A program made the translations under genes and the position numbers. A stretch of DNA of 64,000 nucleotides from an uncultured Arachnia sp. (GTDB lineage Bacteria > Actinomycetota > Actinomycetes > Propionibacteriales > Propionibacteriaceae): contig CANMNB010000007.1 in NCBI GenBank assembly GCA_947499145.1, forward strand, positions 62,001 to 126,000, given 5' to 3'. The notes below the pieces were generated by a model, which saw only the letters and a list, made by a program, of their open reading frames with translations, did no database searches and had not been told where the DNA came from. This document shows positions 8,111-16,626 of this stretch, one piece after another; position 1 is the first letter of the stretch, and each line of letters starts with the position of its first letter.

Positions 8111-11097
8111 AGCTTGCCCCCCAGCATCGGCAGGTGGACCGCCTCGACCCAGGCGAGGAACGCGGCCTCGTGCTCGGAGGCGGGATCCGCGGCGGTCCGG
8201 CCGTCGGCGAAGAGCTCCTCGGCGCTGGCCGGGTAGAACAGCCGCCAGTGGGCAGCGGGATAGCTCCAGGGGCAGCCCCAGTCCGACGCGGGCAGCTGCC
8301 ACAGGGACCGGTTGATTCCCCCCGAGTGGAGCTGATCGGCGGCGGCCAGCGCCGCGTCGAGGGGCGCGGGGACGAGCCGGTGCCTGGCCTGGCGTGCCCC
8401 CGAGGCGGCGTGGCGCAGCAGCTCGAGGGCCCGGCCGGGCTCCGGCGGGCGCAGGCGGGTCTGGACCGGGAACAGCTCGCCGTAGTGTTTCCGCAGGTGG
8501 TGGACGACGGCGTCCGTGTTCCTCCCCGCGGCCGTCAGGGCCAGGGCCGGGAGCCAGGCGGGCAGCCAGACCTTGGCGCCGGTCCCGGCATCCACGGCGA
8601 CCACCTGGTCCCCCCGGGTCCGGATGGTGTCCCGGAGGACGAGGCCGTCACCCAGGTCGATCAGGATCGCGCGGTCCTCGAGCGGCGCCTCCCAGTCCTC
8701 CGCGGCGCGGCCGCGAAGTCGGGTGACCAGGTCCAGCGCTTCCCGCATCCGTGCCTGCCCGATGCTTCCGGGGGGCATCGTCTCGCGCCGACGCTCCTCC
8801 TCCAGTGCCTCGGCGTCCGAGAGACCGCGCTGCAGCGCCTCGAGCAGGCGGCTGCGCACCCCCCACATCACCAGGCCGTCCTCGATCCACGGCAGCTCGT
8901 CGTCCAGCTGGGGCGCCGAGAACAGCCGCATGCCGAGGCGTGAGGTGAGGAACTCCTTGGCGGGGTCCCGCCAGGTGCGCACGAGGTCCGCCACGGTGAG
9001 CTCGACGGGCTCCGCCGGCACCGGCAGGGCGAGCGCCTGCCGTCGCCGGGCGACGTGCGGTGCCTCGAGCCGAGGTTCGCGGAGGCCGGTGGCCGCGGCC
9101 AGGGCGGACGGGTCGAAGGTGCCGAGGGCGACGCTGTCGTCACTGTGCGCCAGCAGCGGGTGTGCATGGGTGGTGTGGTTGGTGCCGAGCTCCCGCAGCA
9201 GCCATGCGAGCGTGACCGGCTGGGTGGCGTGGACCCCCGTGCAGGGGTCGCGATCGCTGTGGAGCAGGAGGACGTCCTTGGCGCTGCGAGCCTGGTCGAG
9301 GAGGTGGCGGAGGGTCCGCTGCCGGGCGGAGGGCACGTCGGGACCCAGGGCGACGAGGTCGGCGTCATCCCCGGCACCGTCATCGGAGATGCCGAGGAGG
9401 CAGACCAGTTCCTTGGACACGTGCTGCAGTTCCGAGGGGGCCACAACCTGGAGTGACCCGTTGCCGAACATCGGGCGGGGCGGGAACTCCGACGTCGCCT
9501 GGTCGAACAGCACCCTGAACTCGCTGCGGGAGAGCCGCGCAGGGGAGTGTGCCAGCGAGGCTGCGAGGTCCGTCACGGCAGCGGCTGTCTCCACGAGCAT
9601 CCACTCGTCGTCGAACGAGGGCCCGACCAGTTCGTCCAGCAGCCTCAGGACGCGACTGGCCCAGTCGGCGACGGTGGCCGGTTCCCCGGCCTCGGCCGAG
9701 AAGCGGCGCAGGCGGGAGACGACCTCCGCGAGCGTGCCGATGAGTGCCAGGTCGGTGCTGGTCACCGCCGCCACGCCCGTGACCGGCAGGCTGTGGGCGT
9801 CCGGGGGCATGGCCAGACCGGTGAGCATCCGGTCAAGGCCACGAACCCAGGTGTTCTGTGAGAGTCCGGGCACCCCGTGCACCGTCCGGTGCCCGGCGTC
9901 CAGGCCCCAGCGGACCTGGGAGCGAGCGACCAGGTCCACGATGTCGTCGCGCCGGTCCGCGAGCCGCCACCGGTGGGCGACAGGACGCGTCATGAGGAGG
10001 TCCACGACCTCGGTGGCGGTGGCGCGGGACCGGTGCAGGTCCAGCGCCTGGCGTACCACGGCGGTGACCAGGTTGGGCTGGGTCAGGGAGGACACCTGGA
10101 GACGCAGGGAGCGTCCTGGATGGCTGGTGCCGCCACCTTCCGAGACCGGCTCGAACGCGGAGCGCAGGAGCGGGGCCCAGACCTCGGGCTGGGGGGTCAC
10201 GATGACGACGTCGCGGGGCTCCGCGCCGGGATTGCGGAGGAACCACGCCAGCAGCAACTCCCGCAGCACCTCCACCTGGCGCATGGCGCCGGCCGCGGAG
10301 TGCACCTCCACCCTGGACGGGGAGGTGCGACCGCTGGAGACTGGGAGGTCCTCGGGCTCCAGGGGGCCAACCCAGTCAGTGGCGGCCGCGCCGTCGAGGC
10401 TCCAGACGTCGAGCGGGGAGTCGTCGGCCATGGTGGCCAGGACTGCCGCGTGCGCGGCGCCGAGCTCCGACACCGCGAAGACGGCCAAGGGCTCGCGCGC
10501 CGCAGACGCGAGGGTGCCGCCGAGCTCTGCCAGCGCCCCGACCGGATCCACCTCCAGGCCCGCAGTCGCACGGCGGTGGACGGCTGCCTGCCAGGACTGG
10601 TGGAGGGGGAGTGGACGGCCCAGGGCATCCACGTCGTCGCCCGCATCCCAGGCTGACAGCAGCCCGGGTGCCTCGACCGCGTAGTGCCTGAGCATCCGGG
10701 CGGCCCGCTGGGCGAGGCGGCGGAGGCGGTCCGGGGACAGGTCGACGTCCAGGTACCTGGCCAGGTGGGGGTGCGACCCCGAGGCGGCGAGCTCCTCGAG
10801 CGCGTCCGCGCAGGCCATGTCCAGTGCCGCCGACCCCCACGTGCGCAGCTCCCCGTCCATGCCGTGCCGGCGAGCCCCGTCCAGCAGGAACTCGGGCACG
10901 GTGGCGAAGGCGACGCCGGCGCAGATGCCGGTGGGGAGGGCCAGGGCCAGCTGCTGGGGCAGGACCCGCGCCACCGATCGGGAGGAGACGACCACGGTGG
11001 GGCGCACGAACGGGTCGCGGGCCTCGCCGGTGAGCCACTCGGCCAGCGACGCGACCAGGTCATCCCAGCTGCTGCTGTGGTGTCTGCGGACTGGCAC
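8107..11097 (-). CDS. recC: Exodeoxyribonuclease V subunit gamma (RecC)
   Basis: 996-aa ORF directly upstream of recB; LEVDPVGALAELGG..., RSLRLQVSSLTQPNLV; RecC-like size and context. Confidence 0.85.
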   Translation of the reverse strand: MPVRRHHSSSWDDLVASLAEWLTGEARDPFVRPTVVVSSRSVARVLPQQLALALPTGICAGVAFATVPEFLLDGARRHGMDGELRTWGSAALDMACADALEELAASGSHPHLARYLDVDLSPDRLRRLAQRAARMLRHYAVEAPGLLSAWDAGDDVDALGRPLPLHQSWQAAVHRRATAGLEVDPVGALAELGGTLASAAREPLAVFAVSELGAAHAAVLATMADDSPLDVWSLDGAAATDWVGPLEPEDLPVSSGRTSPSRVEVHSAAGAMRQVEVLRELLLAWFLRNPGAEPRDVVIVTPQPEVWAPLLRSAFEPVSEGGGTSHPGRSLRLQVSSLTQPNLVTAVVRQALDLHRSRATATEVVDLLMTRPVAHRWRLADRRDDIVDLVARSQVRWGLDAGHRTVHGVPGLSQNTWVRGLDRMLTGLAMPPDAHSLPVTGVAAVTSTDLALIGTLAEVVSRLRRFSAEAGEPATVADWASRVLRLLDELVGPSFDDEWMLVETAAAVTDLAASLAHSPARLSRSEFRVLFDQATSEFPPRPMFGNGSLQVVAPSELQHVSKELVCLLGISDDGAGDDADLVALGPDVPSARQRTLRHLLDQARSAKDVLLLHSDRDPCTGVHATQPVTLAWLLRELGTNHTTHAHPLLAHSDDSVALGTFDPSALAAATGLREPRLEAPHVARRRQALALPVPAEPVELTVADLVRTWRDPAKEFLTSRLGMRLFSAPQLDDELPWIEDGLVMWGVRSRLLEALQRGLSDAEALEEERRRETMPPGSIGQARMREALDLVTRLRGRAAEDWEAPLEDRAILIDLGDGLVLRDTIRTRGDQVVAVDAGTGAKVWLPAWLPALALTAAGRNTDAVVHHLRKHYGELFPVQTRLRPPEPGRALELLRHAASGARQARHRLVPAPLDAALAAADQLHSGGINRSLWQLPASDWGCPWSYPAAHWRLFYPASAEELFADGRTAADPASEHEAAFLAWVEAVHLPMLGGKL

Positions 11098-11166
11098 GGC
11101 GAGGGATGCTCCTTGTCTGGCGCGGTGTGATCCACCCTAGCGAGGCTGTCTGACGAATCGGGAACA

Positions 11167-13194
11167 ATGGGGCCCGTGACCGACCCGATACTCGACGCCC
11201 TCGACCCCGAGCAGTCCCAGGTGGCCCAGTCGCTCGACCGTCCCCTGGTGGTCCTGGCCGGCGCGGGGACCGGCAAGACGCGGGCCATCACCCACCGGGT
11301 CGCCTGGGCCGTCAAGCAGGGTCGCTACGACCCGGCCGCCACGCTCGCCGTGACCTTCACCACGCGCGCCGCAGGGGAGATGAGATCGAGGCTCGCACGG
11401 CTGGGCGTACGACGCGCCCAGGCCCGGACCATCCATTCGGCGGCGCTCCGGCAGTGCCAGTACTTCTGGCCACAGGTCTTCGACTCCCCGTTCCCCGCCG
11501 TCATGGACAACGGCTTCCAGGCGGTGGCCCGGGCCGCGTCGGCCGTCCTCGGCTCCTCCGACGTGGCCCTGGTCCGGGACCTGGAGACCGAGATCTCCTG
11601 GGCCAAGTCGAGCAACGTGGCTCCGGAGGCCTACGTCGAGCTCGCGGGGCGGGCGGACCGGGAGGTCTCGGGGGCCTCGGCCGCACAGGTCGCCTCCGTG
11701 CTGGTCCACTACGAGAAGATCAAGTCCGCGCAGGGCGTCGTCGACTTCCACGACATCCTTCTGTGCGCCGCCTCGCTCCTGGCCGAACACCCCACGGTGG
11801 CGGAGCAGATTCGCGACACCTACCGACACTTCGTCGTGGACGAGTACCAGGACGTCTCCGCCCTCCAGCACCGTCTGGTCCAGCTGTGGGTCGCGGACCG
11901 GTCGGACGTCTGCGTCGTGGGGGACCCCAACCAGGCCATCCACGCATTCGCTGGAGCCGACGCCTCCCACCTCACCGGCTTTGCGCGGGAGTTCGACGCC
12001 GACGTCGTGAGGCTGGTGCGCAACTACCGGTCCACACCCGAGATCCTGGGCGCGGCGGGCTCCGTGCTCCGCGTGCGTCCCCATGACCCGGGTGCCCTCC
12101 GTGCCACCCAGCCCTCCGGCCCGGCGCCGGAGCTGCACGGGGAGCGCTCGGATGCCGCGGAGGCCGAGGCCGTGGCGGAGTGGCTCCGTGAGCGGCACGG
12201 GGAAGGGACCCCGTGGCGCGAGCTCGCCGTGCTGTACCGGATCAACGCCCAGTCACCCCCACTGGAAGCGGCGCTCTCCGAGGCGGGGGTCCCCTACACC
12301 GTGCGTGGGGCGGAGCGGTTCTACGAGCGTGGCGAGGTGCGCCAGGCGATGCTGGCGATCGACCGCGCAGCCCAGCAGGGCCCGCAGGCTCCCGCCACCG
12401 ACGTGCTCGCCGCTGTCCTCCACGAACTGTCCTGGACTGAGCAGGCGCCGAGCGGCATGGGTCGGCAGCGCGAGCGCTGGGAGTCGCTCGCCGCGCTGCG
12501 GGAGATGGTGCTCTCGGAGGCCGCGGCCGCCGGTCAATGGGACGCCGGCCAGCTGGCGGCCTGGCTCCGGGAGCGTGCCTCGTGGCAGAGCGCACCGGTG
12601 GCTGACGCCGTGACACTCAGCACGATGCACGCGGCGAAGGGTCTCGAGTGGGACGGCGTCGCGGTGGTCGGGGTCAAGGAAGGGCTGATGCCGTTCGTGC
12701 TGGCCCAGGAGGAGCCGGCGCTGGGGGAGGAACGCCGTCTGCTGCACGTGGCGCTGACCCGGGCGAGGAGGCACCTGCGGATCAGCTGGCCGGAGACCAG
12801 CCGGTCCTCTCGTTCGCGGTTCCTGGCGGGACTCGCCACCACGTCCACGGTCAAGCGCAGCGCCCCGGACTCGCGGCGTCGTCGCTCCACCACGTGCCGG
12901 GTGTGCGGGGGAGTGCTCGTCTCAGCGGAGGAACGCAAGCTGCGCCGGCACCCCGACTGCGAGGTTTCCTACGACGAGGCACTCCTTGAGGCGCTCCGCG
13001 CCTGGCGTCGCGAGGTGGCGGAGACCGCCAAGGTTCCGGCTTATGTGGTCTTCACCGATGCGACCCTGCAGGCAATCGCGGAGTCGCGGCCGGGCACCGA
13101 GCGGGAACTGTTGCGCCTGCCCGGCATCGGCCGGGTGAAGGTGGACCGTTACGGCGCGGACTGCCTCGGGGTCGTCGCCCGCCACACCACATGA
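11167..13194 (+). CDS. uvrD2: UvrD/PcrA-family ATP-dependent helicase with C-terminal zinc-binding and HRDC domains (UvrD2-like)
   Basis: VVLAGAGTGKTRAITHRVAWAV, VDEYQDVSALQHRLVQLW, STMHAAKGLEWDGVAVVG, then CRVCGGVLVSAEERKLRRHPDC, then HRDC-like VPAYVVFTDATLQAIAESRPGTERELLRLPGIG. Confidence 0.9.
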   Translation: MGPVTDPILDALDPEQSQVAQSLDRPLVVLAGAGTGKTRAITHRVAWAVKQGRYDPAATLAVTFTTRAAGEMRSRLARLGVRRAQARTIHSAALRQCQYFWPQVFDSPFPAVMDNGFQAVARAASAVLGSSDVALVRDLETEISWAKSSNVAPEAYVELAGRADREVSGASAAQVASVLVHYEKIKSAQGVVDFHDILLCAASLLAEHPTVAEQIRDTYRHFVVDEYQDVSALQHRLVQLWVADRSDVCVVGDPNQAIHAFAGADASHLTGFAREFDADVVRLVRNYRSTPEILGAAGSVLRVRPHDPGALRATQPSGPAPELHGERSDAAEAEAVAEWLRERHGEGTPWRELAVLYRINAQSPPLEAALSEAGVPYTVRGAERFYERGEVRQAMLAIDRAAQQGPQAPATDVLAAVLHELSWTEQAPSGMGRQRERWESLAALREMVLSEAAAAGQWDAGQLAAWLRERASWQSAPVADAVTLSTMHAAKGLEWDGVAVVGVKEGLMPFVLAQEEPALGEERRLLHVALTRARRHLRISWPETSRSSRSRFLAGLATTSTVKRSAPDSRRRRSTTCRVCGGVLVSAEERKLRRHPDCEVSYDEALLEALRAWRREVAETAKVPAYVVFTDATLQAIAESRPGTERELLRLPGIGRVKVDRYGADCLGVVARHTT

Positions 13195-13197
13195 CGC

Positions 13198-13230
13198 GGG
13201 GGCGCCCCCGCTCCGTGCGGTGGCGCCCCC
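13198..13230. terminator. GC-rich hairpin between convergent uvrD2 and DUF5679 genes
   Basis: Inverted repeat GGGGGCGCC (13198-13206) / GGCGCCCCC (13222-13230); no clear U-tract. Confidence 0.55.
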
Positions 13231-13244
13231 CGAGTCGGGACGGT

Positions 13245-13406
13245 TCAGGCCTTGCCCAGGATGCGGTTGAGGTTCGTGCCGCACTCGGGGCACTTGCCCT
13301 TGGCCATCTTGGTGCCCTTGGCGTTCACCACGACCTCGCCGGTGGCCTCGCGCTTCTCCTTGCACTTGACGCAGTAGAACGAGCCCTCGTAGGTCTCCGT
13401 TGCCAT
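13245..13406 (-). CDS. Small zinc-ribbon protein, DUF5679-like (53 aa)
   Basis: MATETYEGSFYCVKCKEKREATGEVVVNAKGTKMAKGKCPECGTNLNRILGKA; CxxC...CxxC; ATG at 13406. Confidence 0.88.
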   Translation of the reverse strand: MATETYEGSFYCVKCKEKREATGEVVVNAKGTKMAKGKCPECGTNLNRILGKA

Positions 13407-13593
13407 GGTGGATCCTCCCTCGTGTCGCTGCCGCCAGCACTGGCGGCCTGGGATCACTGTATCGCCGGGGGGAGCATCCACCCCGGACGTGAGTGATCCC
13501 GCCGGAGTGCTCGCCTTCCCCTGCGCGCATCCGACGGGATCTGGGTCATGAGTCAATCGTGTCCGAGGGGTTTCGTCAAGCCCTCGCGTCGCG

Positions 13594-14952
13594 TCAGTCC
13601 GTCTGGTTGCCCTCGTCGAGGATCCTCTGGAGTTCACGGTCGAGGTCATCTGGTTCCGGAGCGCCCGGCTCGCCACGGTAGGACAGCGGGTCTTCGAGGT
13701 GGGTCGCGGTCGGCAGGAGGTCGGGGTGGCGCCAGACATCGTCGCGTCCCGAGGCGCCCCTGGCGTGCTCGATGGCGGCCCAGAGGTTCTCGGCGTCACG
13801 CACCAGCCGCGGCCGCAGGTGCAGTCCGAGAAGGTCCCCGAACACCTCCTGGGTGGGACCACCGGAAGCGCGGCGTCGGCGGACGACCTCCACGAGCTGC
13901 GACGTGGTGGGCAGCCAGGCACCCGAGGCCCGGGCGCTGACGTGGTCCACCCACCCCTCGATGAGGGCGAGCAGCACCTCGAGGCGGCCGAGGATCTCCA
14001 ACTGGGCCGGGGTGGACGCCGGCTTGAAGAAGGATCCGCGGACCTGTTCGCCCACCGCCATGACGTCCTCGAAGCTCATCCCCTCCAGCGACTCGGGATC
14101 GAAGTGCTGGGAGAGGGACTCGAAGTCGATGCTGATCTCGCGGGCGTAGTGGGCCAGCAGCGCCGTCAGCTGCGGACTCAGCCATCCCACGTGGTGGAAC
14201 AGGCGCTGTCTGGCGGCCTCCCTGACGAGCAGGTGGATCATGACGTCGGACTCGGGTAGTTCGAGGTCGCGCGTGAAGTCGGCGACGTTGCTCGGAAGCA
14301 CGGCGACCGTGGCCCGTGGCAGCAGGTTGATCCCGATCTCGGTGCCGGTGAGGGTGGAGGTGGCGACGTCGGAGAGCACGCGCTTCAGGCGGTCCCGGTA
14401 GACGAGCGATGCCGAGGTTCGCATCATGGGCGCCAGCATGGCGGAGAGGGCCGCGAGCTCGTCCTCCTGCTCCTGTCCCGCCCCGCGTTCCAGGGCGGAC
14501 GCCAGCCCGTCGATGATCGGTTCGACGATGGCGCGCCAGCCGGAGGCCGTCTGCTCCAGCCACTGCCCGCGACGCAGGGCCTCGACCGGTATGCCCGTCT
14601 CCGGGAAGGATGTGTGGTCGCCGAGCCAGGACTGGGCCAGCCGCTCCGCGTCGACGATGCTCGAGCGCTCGAAGCTCTCGAGGGCCGGGTCCGGACCCTT
14701 CTCCTCGGCGAGCGAGCGCGCCGCGGTCATGGTGGTGCGCCATGCCGCGTCCGGATCCAGGTCAGCATTCGTGACGCCGAACCCGAACGCCCCACCAGCG
14801 CCGGACTGCTGCCAGCGGGCCAGTTGGCCCATGAGCTGTTCGAAGTCGACCTGACCGGCCCCGCCGAGCCCCATCTGCTCCATCAGCTTGCGCAGTTGTT
14901 CGAAATCGAATCCTCCCGGACCGAAGGGACCCGGGTTGTTCTCGCTCGGCAT
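13594..14952 (-). CDS. Zincin-like / DUF2342 family protein (putative metallohydrolase)
   Basis: MPSENNPGPFGPGGFDFEQLRKLMEQMGLGG...; family-typical SSMLAPMMRTSASLVYRDRLKRVLSDVA-like and FEDVMAVGEQVRGSFF segments; conserved synteny beside PDZ-Lon and UPF0182. Confidence 0.82.
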   Translation of the reverse strand: MPSENNPGPFGPGGFDFEQLRKLMEQMGLGGAGQVDFEQLMGQLARWQQSGAGGAFGFGVTNADLDPDAAWRTTMTAARSLAEEKGPDPALESFERSSIVDAERLAQSWLGDHTSFPETGIPVEALRRGQWLEQTASGWRAIVEPIIDGLASALERGAGQEQEDELAALSAMLAPMMRTSASLVYRDRLKRVLSDVATSTLTGTEIGINLLPRATVAVLPSNVADFTRDLELPESDVMIHLLVREAARQRLFHHVGWLSPQLTALLAHYAREISIDFESLSQHFDPESLEGMSFEDVMAVGEQVRGSFFKPASTPAQLEILGRLEVLLALIEGWVDHVSARASGAWLPTTSQLVEVVRRRRASGGPTQEVFGDLLGLHLRPRLVRDAENLWAAIEHARGASGRDDVWRHPDLLPTATHLEDPLSYRGEPGAPEPDDLDRELQRILDEGNQTD

Positions 14953-15068
14953 CAGACTGGTTCCTTCCCGTCGTCACCTCCATTGAACCGCACCGCGCAA
15001 GGGCGGGCCAGCGCCTTGGGCGCCGTTGGTAGGCTGGCCCCGATCCGACAGTGCGGCGAGGAGGGTGT

Positions 15069-16109
15069 GTGTCACGCAACGTGGTGGCCGTCGTGTCCTC
15101 CGTCGTGTTCGTCCTCCTGGCGGCCGCGCTGGTCGTCGTCCCCGTTCCCTACGTGACGTGGCGGCCGGGGCAGGTCGTGGACGTGCTGGCCTCGAACGGT
15201 GACGGTCCCCTGGTGGAGGTCCGGGGGCTCGAGAACTACGACACGCCGGGTCAATTGCTGATGACGACGGTGTCGACGTCGCGCGTGGACACCACCGTGA
15301 GCCTGCCGGAGGCGCTGCTCGCGCACTTCTCGGCTGACTCCGACGCCATGCCGCGTGACGTCATCTACCCGCCCGGCAAGTCGGAGGACCAGGTTCGTGA
15401 GGAGGCGGTCGCACTGATGGACACCTCGCGCACCAGCGCTTCGGTCGCGGCACTCAGAGCGGCCGGTCAGTCGGTCACGGAGATGCCGATGGTCGTCGGC
15501 GTCGTCCTGAGTGGACCGGCCAAGGACAAGCTCGTGCCGGGTGACCTGATCGAATCCGTGGACGGGGAGGCGGTGACGCAGCGCGACGACGTCGCGCGCC
15601 TCGTCCGGGCGAGGACCGTCGGAGATCCCGTCGTGTTCAAGGTGCTCCGCGATGACGTCTCCCACACCGTCAGCGTGGTCACGGAGGCGGGCAACAACGG
15701 AGACCCCATGGTCGGGATCAATGTCGGCACCGGCTACCGCTACGCGCCCGAGGTGGTGTACCGCATCGATGACAACGTCGTCGGTCCCAGCGCCGGTCTG
15801 GTCTTCGCCCTGGCCATCTACGACAAGATCTCCGAGGGTGACCTGGTGGGCGACAACGTGGTCGCCGGGACAGGATCACTCGATCCTGCGGGCAAGGTCC
15901 TGAGCATCGGCGGAGTCCGCGAGAAGATCAAGGGCGCCGAACGAACCGGCGCCACGACGTTCGTCCTGCCCCTGGACAACTGCGACGACGTCGGCGAGCT
16001 GGACACGGACATGCGCCTGGTCCCCGTCAGCACCCTCAAGGACGCGATCGCCGCGCTCCAGCGACTCAACGAAGGCAACTCGGACTCGGAGGTCCCGTCC
16101 TGTGACTGA
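15069..16109 (+). CDS. PDZ domain-containing Lon-like (S16-type) membrane protease
   Basis: N-terminal TM (NVVAVVSSVVFVLLAAALVVVPVPYVTWRPG), PDZ (VPGDLIESVDGEAV), Lon-like Ser in GPSAGL and Lys in VREKIKGAE. Confidence 0.9.
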   Translation: MSRNVVAVVSSVVFVLLAAALVVVPVPYVTWRPGQVVDVLASNGDGPLVEVRGLENYDTPGQLLMTTVSTSRVDTTVSLPEALLAHFSADSDAMPRDVIYPPGKSEDQVREEAVALMDTSRTSASVAALRAAGQSVTEMPMVVGVVLSGPAKDKLVPGDLIESVDGEAVTQRDDVARLVRARTVGDPVVFKVLRDDVSHTVSVVTEAGNNGDPMVGINVGTGYRYAPEVVYRIDDNVVGPSAGLVFALAIYDKISEGDLVGDNVVAGTGSLDPAGKVLSIGGVREKIKGAERTGATTFVLPLDNCDDVGELDTDMRLVPVSTLKDAIAALQRLNEGNSDSEVPSCD

Positions 16110-16626
16110 GCCAGACACCACGCGGCTGGTGGCCGCCCTCGCCGACATCGAACGGCACGTCTCCGCCCAGGGCTGGGACCAACCGGCGCGCCTCTTCGCC
16201 CTCGTGACCACGAGCGACCTGCTCACCCTGGAGCCGCAGCTGCGCGACCGCGTGCCGCACGGCACACCGGACGCCCTGACCGCGATCGAGCAGGACGACT
16301 TCGCCGCCGGCACCGACCTGTTCGAGCGACTGGCGTCCATCTACTGGCCACCCAGCGTCGAGGGCTGTGCCATTGCCCTTGAACGCGCCTTCCTTCCCCC
16401 ACGGCTGGACTCCGAGATCCCGGAGGACCCGGAGAAGGCGCTGGAGTTCGTGATGGCCCACCCTGAGCGCACCGACGTGCGTGTCGTCGTCGGCGTGCTT
16501 CGGGACGGGGCGCAGCACGGCGTGGCGCGCCTGGTCAGCAATCCCGAGGACCTGTTGGGAGCCCCGGACCTCGTGCCGGGCCTCGCCGACGCCCTGCGTA
16601 CCACCCTGGAGGACACCCCCGCATGA
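16102..16626 (+). CDS. PPA1309-family protein of unknown function
   Basis: VTEPDTTRLVAALADIERHVSAQGWDQPARLFALVTTSDLL...; lies between the PDZ-Lon and UPF0182 genes with overlapping ends. Confidence 0.8.
   Translation: MTEPDTTRLVAALADIERHVSAQGWDQPARLFALVTTSDLLTLEPQLRDRVPHGTPDALTAIEQDDFAAGTDLFERLASIYWPPSVEGCAIALERAFLPPRLDSEIPEDPEKALEFVMAHPERTDVRVVVGVLRDGAQHGVARLVSNPEDLLGAPDLVPGLADALRTTLEDTPA

Noticed and set aside
8516-10684. 722-aa plus-strand Ser/Arg-rich ORF antisense to recC
   Set aside because: Codon-shadow composition and no motif support.
14885-14915. LexA-like dyad TTCGAAATCGAA near the start of the DUF2342 gene
   Set aside because: Lies inside the coding sequence encoding FEQLRK, and does not match the actinobacterial SOS box well.
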